Shown piece after piece: positions 1 to 6,135 of a stretch of 6,135 nt of DNA. The notes under the pieces are model-generated. The model had not been told where the DNA came from. It made no database searches and worked only from the letters and a program-made list of their open reading frames with translations. The stretch comes from Pseudomonadota bacterium (GTDB taxonomy: Bacteria; Desulfobacterota; Anaeroferrophillalia; Anaeroferrophillales; Anaeroferrophillaceae), in contig DQWO01000328.1 in NCBI GenBank assembly GCA_011042595.1, positions 1 through 6,135 on the forward strand, in the 5' to 3' direction. A program made the position numbers and the translations under genes. Each line of letters opens with the position of its first letter. The first letter of the stretch is position 1.

Positions 1-608
1 ATTAAGGGCGCATCGATGGTCAGGGGAGCGGCAACAATCCCGTGAACGATGCCTAGATAAATTTTAGTAAGCTGTTTTTCTGCAAACAGTTGCCGGTATT
101 TCTCCCAGCTTTTTTTGATTTTGGCCACCAGCACCAGGCCTGAAGTGTCACGGTCCAGGCGGTTCAGCAATCCCGGCTGCAAAGGAGAAAAGCCAACTCC
201 ATTAAGGGTAGGGAAATGGGCAATCAGGCCATTGGCCAAAGTGCCGATTTCATTTCCATTCAGGGGATGGGTGTGGATTCCGGCCGGCTTGTCGATGACC
301 AGTAATTCATCATCTTCAAAGATGATTACCGGTTTGATGCTTGGATCAGCCCTTGGTGGTCCGGGGGCTAAAGACGCCGGCAGCCAGGCCGGCAGGCTTA
401 CCCTGGCAGAGTTTGAAATAATACTTCCTTTGCGTCCTGGCCGGCCGTCAATCAAGACCATGAATGTGCCGATTGCCTGTTTCCATTTTTGGATCGATAT
501 CTCTGGAAACTGCTGATGGAGAAAATGATCCAGGCGGACTTGGGCGCCGGTATGCTCCAGGGTAAGGAACGAATTTGGAGCTGACAGCTCCTGGCTGGTT
601 TTTGGCAT
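1..608 (-). CDS. RluA-family RNA pseudouridine synthase, 3' end missing (runs off left edge)
   Basis: The 202 visible residues read as an RluA/RluC/RluD-type enzyme, which converts specific uridines in rRNA or tRNA to pseudouridine in the cytoplasm. Residues 24-70 look like an S4-type RNA-binding domain (VRLDHFLHQQFPEIS near 24-38). The catalytic domain begins with IFEDDELLVIDKPAGIHTHP (96-115). The signature NRLDRDTSGLVLVAK at 149-163 contains the predicted catalytic Asp152, and TKIYLGIVHG (181-190) matches the conserved K-x-Y strand. The usual His before RLD is Asn here. I chose the ATG at 606-608, 9 bases after the valS stop; no good Shine-Dalgarno precedes it, so translation probably depends on ribosomes leaving valS. 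A TTG at 612-614 is an alternative start two codons upstream. The frame is open to base 1, so the stop lies outside. The exact substrate (23S rRNA or tRNA position) cannot be assigned, hence no symbol. Confidence 0.94.
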   Translation of the reverse strand, partial: MPKTSQELSAPNSFLTLEHTGAQVRLDHFLHQQFPEISIQKWKQAIGTFMVLIDGRPGRKGSIISNSARVSLPAWLPASLAPGPPRADPSIKPVIIFEDDELLVIDKPAGIHTHPLNGNEIGTLANGLIAHFPTLNGVGFSPLQPGLLNRLDRDTSGLVLVAKIKKSWEKYRQLFAEKQLTKIYLGIVHGIVAAPLTIDAPL

Positions 609-617
609 GGTCAAATG

Positions 618-3296
618 TTAGCGGTCAGCGGCGGCCAGCTCCCTGATTTTTTCCAGGTTGTCGCTGACTTTAGCCGCTTTAGCCGTCAGTTCCTCCTGCT
701 TGGCCTTTTCTTTGGCCACTACCTCGGCAGGTGCTTTGGCCAGAAACTTTTCATTGGCCAGTTTTTTCTCCACTTGGGCCAGTTCTTTTTCCGCTTTGCC
801 CAGTTCTTTGTTTAAACGAGCGGTTTCCAACTCAAAATCAATAATCCCGGCTAGGGGAACATAAATTTCCATTTCGGCTTCCAGCGCCGATGCCGCCTGG
901 GCCGGGGGCTGGTTTTCGTGGCTGCAGGTGAATGATTTCAACCGGCCCAGGTTGCGGATGTAAGGAGCGGCGGCATTGATTTCCGCGGCCGTTTCGGCCG
1001 TGGCGCAGCAGACAATTGCTTCCACTTTGAGCGATGGCGGTAGTCCCATTTCACCGCGAATGTTGCGCACCCCGCCGATGACGGTCATGGCCTGTTCCAT
1101 CTTCTGTACTGCTTCCGGCTGCCGGTGGGCTGTTTCAGTTGTTGGAAAATCAGCCCGCATGATTGAGTCGCTGGTTCCCGGCAGTTTTTGCCAGATTTCC
1201 TCGGTGATAAAGGGCATGATCGGATGCAAAAGCCGCACCAGGGCGGAAAGGGTATAAAGGAGTACCGATTGGGTGGTGGCCCGGCGCTTTTGGTTATCAT
1301 CCTGGAACAGGTCAGGTTTAATCAGTTCCAGGTACCAGTCGCAGAATTCATGCCAGGTAAACTGGTAAACGGCCTGGGCTGCTTCGTTGAAACGATACTG
1401 GGTAAAGGCTTCATCCACCGCCACAATGGTTTCCTGGAGCCGGTGGAGGATCCAGTGGTCAGCCAGCGAATAATCAGCAGGGTCAATCCTGGTGTCCGGT
1501 TGAAAACCGTCCAGGTTCATGAGGGCGAAACGGGCCGCGTTCCAGATCTTGTTGCAGAAATTGCGGTAGCCGCTGATCCGGGCTTCGGACATACTGACGT
1601 CCCGCCCCTGGGCGGCAAAGGCGGTAAGGGTAAAACGCAGGGCGTCGGTGCCGTACTTGTCGATCATGATCAGGGGATCGATCACATTCCCCTTTGACTT
1701 GCTCATTTTCTGGCCGTGCTCATCGCGAACCAGGGCATGGATGTAGACATCATGAAAAGGTACGTCCCCCATGAATTTCAGCCCCATCATCATCATCCGG
1801 GCCACCCAGAAAAAGAGAATATCAAAGCCGGTTACCAACACTGAAGTGGGGTAGAATATTTCCAGCTCCCTGGTTTTTTCCGGCCAGCCCATGGTGGAAA
1901 ATGGCCAGAGGCCGGAAGAAAACCAGGTGTCCAGCACATCTGTTTCCTGCTCCAGGTTGGTGCTCTGACAATGGGGGCAATGGTCCGGGTCGGTGCGGGA
2001 AACAATGATTTCACCACATTCCTGGCAGTACCAGGCCGGTATCCGGTGTCCCCACCAGATCTGGCGGGAAATGCACCAGTCCCTGATATTTTCCATCCAG
2101 TTGAAATAGGTTTTCTCCCAGCTGGCGGGAATGATTTTTGTTCTGCCATCACGGACAGCGGCAATGGCCTCCTTGGCCAGCGGTTTGATTTTTACGAACC
2201 ACTGGTTGGAGAGATAGGGTTCGATAACGCAGCGGCAACGGTAGCAATGGCCGACATTGTGGCCATATGGTAAAATCCGCTTTAATAAATTCTGGGCCTG
2301 GAGATCTTCCACTACCCGGGTACGGCATTCTTCCCGGGTCATTCCCTGGTAAACGCCGGCGTTTTCATTCATCTTGCCGTTTTCATCCATGATTTTGATG
2401 GACGGCAGGTTATGACGCTGGCCGATGTCAAAATCATTGGGGTCATGGGCCGGGGTGATTTTGACCGCCCCGGAGCCGAATTCCTTGTCCACGTAAGCAT
2501 CGGCAATAATCGGAATACGACGATTCATCAGGGGCAGGATGACTTCGGAGCCGATTAAATTCCGGTAACGTTCGTCCTCGGGGTTGACGGCAACCGCCGT
2601 GTCCCCGAGCATGGTTTCCGGCCGGGTGGTGGCCACGATGATTTCACCACTGCCGTCAGCCAGGGGATATTTCAGCTCCCATAATGAACCTTCGTGTTCT
2701 TCATATTCCACCTCCAGATCGGAAAGGGCTGTGTGGCAGCGGGGACACCAGTTGGTGATGTAATCACCCTGGTAAATCAGTCCCTCTTCGTAAAGGGTGA
2801 CAAAAACTTCCCGTACCGCTTTTGACAGACCTTCATCCATGGTGAACCGTTCCCGCTTCCAGTCACAGGAGGCGCCCAAACGGCGCAGCTGGTTTAAAAT
2901 GGTGCTTCCTGATTCCTGGCGCCATTTCCAGACCCGCTCAATAAATTTCTCCCGCCCAACCTGGTGGCGGTCCAGACCTTCCGCGTGGAGCTGCCTCTCG
3001 ACCACGTTCTGGGTGGCAATCCCGGCGTGGTCGGTTCCCGGCATCCAGAGGACATTGTCCTCTTTCAGCCGCCGGTAGCGGGCCAGGATATCCTGGAGGG
3101 TGTTGTTCAGTGCGTGGCCCATATGCAGGGAGCCGGTGATGTTGGGTGGCGGAATTACCATGGAAAATGGCGGCCGGTCGCTATCGGTACGGCCGGCAAA
3201 ACAGTTATGCTCTTCCCAGAACTGATACCATTTATCTTCAACCAGATTGGGGTCGTAGGTTTTATCCAGATTTATCGGTTCGTGATTAGAGGTCAT
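618..3296 (-). CDS. valS: Valyl-tRNA synthetase (valine--tRNA ligase)
   Basis: This class I aminoacyl-tRNA synthetase charges tRNA-Val with valine using ATP and hydrolyses mischarged Thr-tRNA-Val. It is complete at 892 residues, normal for bacterial ValRS. In order: PPPNITGSLHMGHA at 49-62 holds the HIGH-type motif (HMGH, 58-61); GTDHAGIATQ at 87-96 is typical of ValRS; the CP1 editing domain contains ATTRPETMLGDTAVAV (222-237) and HDPNDFDIGQRH (284-295); KMSKS lies at 530-534; the anticodon-binding helical domain follows with EEIW at 699-702; and a C-terminal coiled coil rich in Lys, Glu and Ala spans about 823-890. Four CxxC pairs (184/187, 351/354, 424/427, 440/443) can form two zinc sites, an arrangement I recall from Thermus ValRS. 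The ATG start overlaps the upstream stop as ATGA and has a Shine-Dalgarno 9 bases before it. No T-box leader is visible; expression appears tied to the upstream gene. Confidence 0.99.
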   Translation of the reverse strand: MTSNHEPINLDKTYDPNLVEDKWYQFWEEHNCFAGRTDSDRPPFSMVIPPPNITGSLHMGHALNNTLQDILARYRRLKEDNVLWMPGTDHAGIATQNVVERQLHAEGLDRHQVGREKFIERVWKWRQESGSTILNQLRRLGASCDWKRERFTMDEGLSKAVREVFVTLYEEGLIYQGDYITNWCPRCHTALSDLEVEYEEHEGSLWELKYPLADGSGEIIVATTRPETMLGDTAVAVNPEDERYRNLIGSEVILPLMNRRIPIIADAYVDKEFGSGAVKITPAHDPNDFDIGQRHNLPSIKIMDENGKMNENAGVYQGMTREECRTRVVEDLQAQNLLKRILPYGHNVGHCYRCRCVIEPYLSNQWFVKIKPLAKEAIAAVRDGRTKIIPASWEKTYFNWMENIRDWCISRQIWWGHRIPAWYCQECGEIIVSRTDPDHCPHCQSTNLEQETDVLDTWFSSGLWPFSTMGWPEKTRELEIFYPTSVLVTGFDILFFWVARMMMMGLKFMGDVPFHDVYIHALVRDEHGQKMSKSKGNVIDPLIMIDKYGTDALRFTLTAFAAQGRDVSMSEARISGYRNFCNKIWNAARFALMNLDGFQPDTRIDPADYSLADHWILHRLQETIVAVDEAFTQYRFNEAAQAVYQFTWHEFCDWYLELIKPDLFQDDNQKRRATTQSVLLYTLSALVRLLHPIMPFITEEIWQKLPGTSDSIMRADFPTTETAHRQPEAVQKMEQAMTVIGGVRNIRGEMGLPPSLKVEAIVCCATAETAAEINAAAPYIRNLGRLKSFTCSHENQPPAQAASALEAEMEIYVPLAGIIDFELETARLNKELGKAEKELAQVEKKLANEKFLAKAPAEVVAKEKAKQEELTAKAAKVSDNLEKIRELAAADR
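3293..3296 (-). other. ATGA stop/start overlap between the receiver-like gene and valS
   Basis: The minus strand reads ATGA here: ATG (3296-3294) starts valS and TGA (3295-3293) ends the receiver-like gene. Overlaps of this kind are typical of co-transcribed genes whose translation is coupled by re-initiation. Confidence 0.9.
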
Positions 3297-4417
3297 TTAT
3301 TGTCATCCTCAATTTTTTCTTCCAGTCGTTTGATTTCAGATTTAATTATTTTTTCCGCCAGCGGCGGGATGATTTCCCTGGCTACTTGTTCCACAATGGT
3401 AGGGGCCATATCGCCGAGGGCCTGGATTAGTTTATCCATGCTGGCATAGGTACTGACCAACATTTTTTTGCTCCATTCCTGGGTCAGACCTTCGATCTGG
3501 CGGGGAAAATCAGCCGTTTGTGGTTCGGTGACCACAGATGGACGGGCGGATTCTGGTTCAGCCGCCATCGGGGTGTCCAGAGAAGTCGCTGGTTTTTCCT
3601 CGTCAGGAGTCAGGTAATCTTCCGGGCTTTCAGTGGTGAAATCTTCAGGGGCTGCTTCTGCCTCTGAGTCTGTTTCCGGCGTTTTTTCAATGGTTTCCTC
3701 AATCAAGTCTTCTTCCATCTGCTCAGAGTCAATCGAGTCTGACCCCATTGATTCTTCGTTGGCGGTAAAGGCCAGTTCATCGATAGCCGCATCGCTGGGG
3801 AAGGCAATATCTTCCTCCAGTTCGCTATCCATCAGGGTTTCTGTTGCCGGTGCTGGAGCTGGTTCCTGGAGGGCGGTGTCATGATCAGCGTTGGGAGGGA
3901 GTTGGTCCAGCGGTATTCCTTCTTCAACCATGTCTGTAAGCTCGATGATACCGTCTTCCTGATTAGCTTTCACGTCAGGCTCCTGTAGATTTTCGCTTGT
4001 TTCAGTCATGGCTATATCCTGCTTCTGTCGGTGGTTATTGATTGCCTGTGGTGATACCCGCTGCAAAATAGTCAGTAAATCGGCACGGGTAAATGGCTGG
4101 GTGAGAATATTTTCCGGGCTGATCTCCGGAAATAACTCATCAAGAGGTTCGAAAAAGGTTTTTACGACCACCAGAGGAACGTCCTGCCAGGCTAATTCCT
4201 GCCGCAGACTTTCTACCAGGCTAGCGCTTTTCTCCCCGGTCGGGTAGCTGGCATCAAGCAGGATGAGCTCTGGTTTGATGTTTTTGAGCCGCTTGAAAAA
4301 CAGGTCAGGATCCGTCAATAGCTGAACGGTAACGTTGGTTTCTGCCAGTTCCTGTTTAATGAAAGTTGCCAGGGACTGACTGATTGTTGCTACAACCACC
4401 GGTACGGATGTTTCCAT
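3293..4417 (-). CDS. Receiver-like protein with long acidic linker and C-terminal PopZ-like helical tail; function unknown
   Basis: This 374-residue protein has three visible parts. Residues 1-122 have the alternating strand/helix pattern of a response-regulator receiver: VPVVVATISQS, ELILLDASYP with Asp55 at the phosphoacceptor place, VPLVVVKTFF, and ILTQPFTRADLL at the end. The N-terminal acidic pair is absent and the conserved Lys before Pro is Gln107, so it is a degenerate receiver unlikely to work by normal phosphotransfer. Residues 151-291 form a disordered-looking acidic, Pro/Ser/Thr-rich linker with only two Lys (245, 275) and no Arg; it opens with IIELTDMVEEG (157-167). Residues 327-370 are predicted helical, including VEQVAREIIPPLAEKIIKSE, resembling the tail of PopZ/DUF2497-type scaffolds and of several deltaproteobacterial receiver proteins. 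There is no signal peptide, membrane segment, DNA-binding domain or enzyme domain, so a cytoplasmic adaptor or scaffold is the best inference. The ATG has a good Shine-Dalgarno, and the stop overlaps valS. Confidence 0.93.
   Translation of the reverse strand: METSVPVVVATISQSLATFIKQELAETNVTVQLLTDPDLFFKRLKNIKPELILLDASYPTGEKSASLVESLRQELAWQDVPLVVVKTFFEPLDELFPEISPENILTQPFTRADLLTILQRVSPQAINNHRQKQDIAMTETSENLQEPDVKANQEDGIIELTDMVEEGIPLDQLPPNADHDTALQEPAPAPATETLMDSELEEDIAFPSDAAIDELAFTANEESMGSDSIDSEQMEEDLIEETIEKTPETDSEAEAAPEDFTTESPEDYLTPDEEKPATSLDTPMAAEPESARPSVVTEPQTADFPRQIEGLTQEWSKKMLVSTYASMDKLIQALGDMAPTIVEQVAREIIPPLAEKIIKSEIKRLEEKIEDDNK
3306..3310 (-). promoter_or_regulatory. Shine-Dalgarno for valS
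   Basis: GAGGA on the minus strand, 9 bases before the valS ATG and inside the end of the upstream gene. Together with the ATGA stop/start overlap at 3293-3296 it supports the chosen valS start and coupled translation. Confidence 0.75.
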
Positions 4418-4542
4418 GAATATTTCTCCCTTATTCAGATGGTATTACTTACCGCAAAAAAGGGGATATTGCAACCGGTAGAAGTGGGGAATGAAAGTAG
4501 GTGATGTGAAGTTTGATGAACAGGCCAGGTTAAATATGTTGG
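4418..4542 (-). other. Intergenic gap between the DUF748 gene and the receiver-like gene; weak promoter candidate only
   Basis: This is the only true intergenic stretch in the window. I see no convincing hairpin followed by a T-run that would terminate the DUF748 transcript: the CCCCTTTTTT tract (minus strand, 4456-4465) lacks a stem before it. A poor sigma-70-like pair is possible, TTGCAA at 4469-4474 and TAAGTA at 4446-4451 with 17 bases between, but the -10 match is weak. I found no sigma-54 site and no T-box or riboswitch fold. A promoter for the downstream genes would most likely sit here, but read-through from the DUF748 gene is equally compatible. Confidence 0.4.
4426..4430 (-). promoter_or_regulatory. 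Shine-Dalgarno for the receiver-like gene
   Basis: GGGAG on the minus strand (within AAGGGAGAAATATTC), 8 bases before the ATG at 4415-4417. Its quality and spacing decide this start. Confidence 0.75.
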
Positions 4543-6135
4543 CTATTTGATAATTAGCGTAACTTTTCGTACTTGTGGGGTCGTCTTTTCCGTCGTTTTC
4601 CCGGGGATTTTCGGTTCGGTCAGGAAAATTCGTTCTGCTTCCACCGGGCCGTTTGCAACCAGGTAATTCTTGACCTTTTCCGTCCGTTGATAGGCCAGCA
4701 GGCGTAGATCGCCATCAGTTACGATTATATGTTCATGCAGCAGTTGTTTCATCTCCTCTGGGGGCAGTTTTTTCAGCAGGCCGATGGTGTTTTTGGCTTT
4801 TTTAAAGGGCGCGGCCTTATAAGCTTTAGTCAGGTATTTTTCATATTCTGCCGCTTCAATGGTTACCTTGTCAAGGGAAGCAATGTCAGCAGTGCTTTTT
4901 CGGAGAAACTTTTTCAGCTTCTGGGCTTTGAGTAAATGTTGGAAACGATAGTCTTTCAGTCCTTGACGGTCGGTTTCGGGATCAACCTGTCCCTGGATGT
5001 CAAGCTTCAATCCCGGCCTTTCGTGCAGTGCTTTACCCACCGCCGCCAGTTTTTTCTGATTTTCCGGTGTGATCAGGGTACTGCCGGGATCGAAGGTGAT
5101 GTGGTTGACATCCTCGCCGCCGCCGAACATGGAACCAAGCAGGGCGAAGGGTGAGGTGACGGCCTTGCTGATGACGTTGAAAATCATTTTGAAAATGATG
5201 CCGCCAAGGCTGAAATGCGGATCAGCCATGTCTCCCTGGACTGGAAGGTCAAGTTTAATTTCTCCCTGGCGGTTTTTCAGCAGGGCAACCGCCAGTTTGA
5301 CCGGCAGGCTGACAGCATCCGGGCTGTCCACCGAATCACCAAAAGTAAACTGGTCGAGAAAAAGGTGATTTTCAGCACTCAGCTTTGTTTTGTCAATCAG
5401 GTAGTGCATCTCCAGGGTAAGTTTTCCCTTGCTGATTGTCTGGCCGACAAACTTGCCGGAATAAGGAGTAAAGGGACTCAGGTCAACATCGCTGAAGGTA
5501 ACCGTAAGGTCGGCAAACATATCTTCTTTGGGCAGGGGATTGATAGTGCCGGTGATAGCAACCGGAGCATGGCCGTTAATCTTGGCATTGAAATTGGCCT
5601 TGGCCGGCTGACTGCGGCTGGAAGTAAGGTGGTCCACGGAACCGGTCAGCTGGTCCACCGACATGGCGTAGGCCGGGCTCAGTGAGCGGTCAAGGAAGTT
5701 AAACCGGCCGTTTTTCACCTTTATCCGGTTGATCTGCAGTGCCAGGGCCGGTTGATCAGCACTGGTTTTATTGGTTTCTGCTGTTTTGGTTGATACTTCC
5801 TCGCCGGAGGCAGTTTTAACCATTGCCTGCAGGTTCAGAGTGCCGTCAGGAGCAACGACAAAGTTGGTCTGGGGATCATTGAGGGCAATTTCATCAATCT
5901 TGAGCGATAGCGGCTGGTTGTCCCCTTTGATGCCGAGGATTCTGAGGGACTTCCAGGAAAGAAAATCATCAGATTTCAATGCATCAACACTGGCAAAATT
6001 GGTGATGCACCGACGACCCTGGTAGGTGATCTTCGGTTTTTTATGATCATTGATGCTCAGTTGCAGCTTGCCGCTGCTGCCGGCCAGCCCGTTGGTAATG
6101 TCCATGGCAAAAAAGTCATTAAGATAGGATTGGAA
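4543..6135 (-). CDS. DUF748 family protein (AsmA-like, OmpA-like C-terminus), 5' end missing (runs off right edge)
   Basis: The frame is open to base 6135, with ten residues (FQSYLNDFFA) before the first visible Met at 6103-6105, and similarity to the family continues through them. That Met is therefore internal and the true start lies outside. The 530 visible residues follow the DUF748 pattern. Counting from Met 6105: FLSWKSLRILGI (48-59) and VVAPDGTLNLQAMV (83-96), then KGKLTLEMHYLIDKTKLSA (226-244), SPDAVSLPVKLAVALLKNR (261-279), DLPVQGDMADPHFSLGG (286-302) and SPFALLGSMFGGGED (318-332). The tail has an OmpA-like beginning (ITFDPGSTLITPENQ, 336-350) and ending (YQRTEKVKNYLVANG, 472-486). 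DUF748 belongs to the large AsmA/YhdP-like group of envelope proteins with repeated beta structure; by analogy it may act in the periplasm in envelope assembly or lipid transport, but the exact role is unknown. It ends in TAG, 125 bases before the next gene. Confidence 0.94.
   Translation of the reverse strand, partial: FQSYLNDFFAMDITNGLAGSSGKLQLSINDHKKPKITYQGRRCITNFASVDALKSDDFLSWKSLRILGIKGDNQPLSLKIDEIALNDPQTNFVVAPDGTLNLQAMVKTASGEEVSTKTAETNKTSADQPALALQINRIKVKNGRFNFLDRSLSPAYAMSVDQLTGSVDHLTSSRSQPAKANFNAKINGHAPVAITGTINPLPKEDMFADLTVTFSDVDLSPFTPYSGKFVGQTISKGKLTLEMHYLIDKTKLSAENHLFLDQFTFGDSVDSPDAVSLPVKLAVALLKNRQGEIKLDLPVQGDMADPHFSLGGIIFKMIFNVISKAVTSPFALLGSMFGGGEDVNHITFDPGSTLITPENQKKLAAVGKALHERPGLKLDIQGQVDPETDRQGLKDYRFQHLLKAQKLKKFLRKSTADIASLDKVTIEAAEYEKYLTKAYKAAPFKKAKNTIGLLKKLPPEEMKQLLHEHIIVTDGDLRLLAYQRTEKVKNYLVANGPVEAERIFLTEPKIPGKTTEKTTPQVRKVTLIIK

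Noticed and set aside
1785..1796. Four CAT repeats (Met-Met-Met-Met in ValRS)
   Set aside because: The Met-rich segment after FFWVAR is normal in ValRS, so this is not a meaningful tandem repeat.
115..3449. Several open frames on the plus strand of 66-169 codons (for example 1188-1697 and 2964-3449)
   Set aside because: They lie wholly or largely opposite valS or the pseudouridine synthase gene, have no recognisable domains, and read as antisense shadows of well-supported genes.
4456..4465. CCCCTTTTTT tract (minus strand) as a possible intrinsic terminator for the DUF748 gene
   Set aside because: No stem of useful length precedes the T-run.
4418..4542. T-box or other tRNA-sensing leader for valS
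   Set aside because: The gap precedes the receiver-like gene rather than valS, is only 125 bases long, and shows no T-box sequence or terminator/antiterminator pair.
5183..5199. Perfect inverted repeat ATCATTTT-G-AAAATGAT
   Set aside because: It lies inside the DUF748 coding region and encodes the conserved IFKMIF stretch. A one-base loop makes a poor hairpin, and there is no T-run or other sign of regulation.
4543..6105. Reading the DUF748 gene as a complete 520-residue protein starting at Met 6103-6105
   Set aside because: The frame stays open to the window edge, no Shine-Dalgarno precedes this ATG (it follows TTTTTTGCC), there is no signal peptide, and family similarity continues upstream of it.

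Overview
The window is a compact, single-direction block of bacterial chromosome. Four protein genes are all read on the minus strand, in the order (in transcription) DUF748-family envelope protein, receiver-like/acidic-linker protein, valyl-tRNA synthetase, RluA-family pseudouridine synthase. Both outer genes are cut by the window edges. The only clear gap is 125 bases (4418-4542). I see no RNA genes, insertion sequences, CRISPR arrays or integration scars, and base composition looks even throughout.

The organism is probably a mid-GC member of the former Deltaproteobacteria (Desulfobacterota or Desulfuromonadota). This is inferred from the style of the proteins: a DUF748 protein with an OmpA-like tail, a degenerate receiver joined to an acidic linker carrying an IIELTDMVEEG motif, and an 892-residue bacterial ValRS with an extra set of zinc-binding cysteines. 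No rRNA or other phylogenetic marker in the window settles it.

Layout from right to left: 6135-4543 is the 3' part of a DUF748 gene, likely a periplasmic or membrane-associated AsmA-like protein. 4542-4418 is a gap without an obvious terminator and with only a weak promoter candidate; it ends in a good Shine-Dalgarno sequence. 4417-3293 encodes a 374-residue protein with a pseudo-receiver domain, a long strongly acidic linker and a C-terminal helical segment resembling the PopZ-type tail. Its stop overlaps the start of valS (ATGA), so the two are probably translationally coupled. 3296-618 is complete valS. 608-1 is the 5' part of an RluA-family pseudouridine synthase gene, beginning 9 bases after the valS stop and in the same frame.

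The right-to-left arrangement suggests an operon, at least from the receiver-like gene to the pseudouridine synthase gene. Two of these are translation-related enzymes acting on tRNA or rRNA. The receiver-like protein has no obvious link to translation and is the least understood and most interesting part of the window. Nothing here amounts to a recognisable new defence or mobile system.
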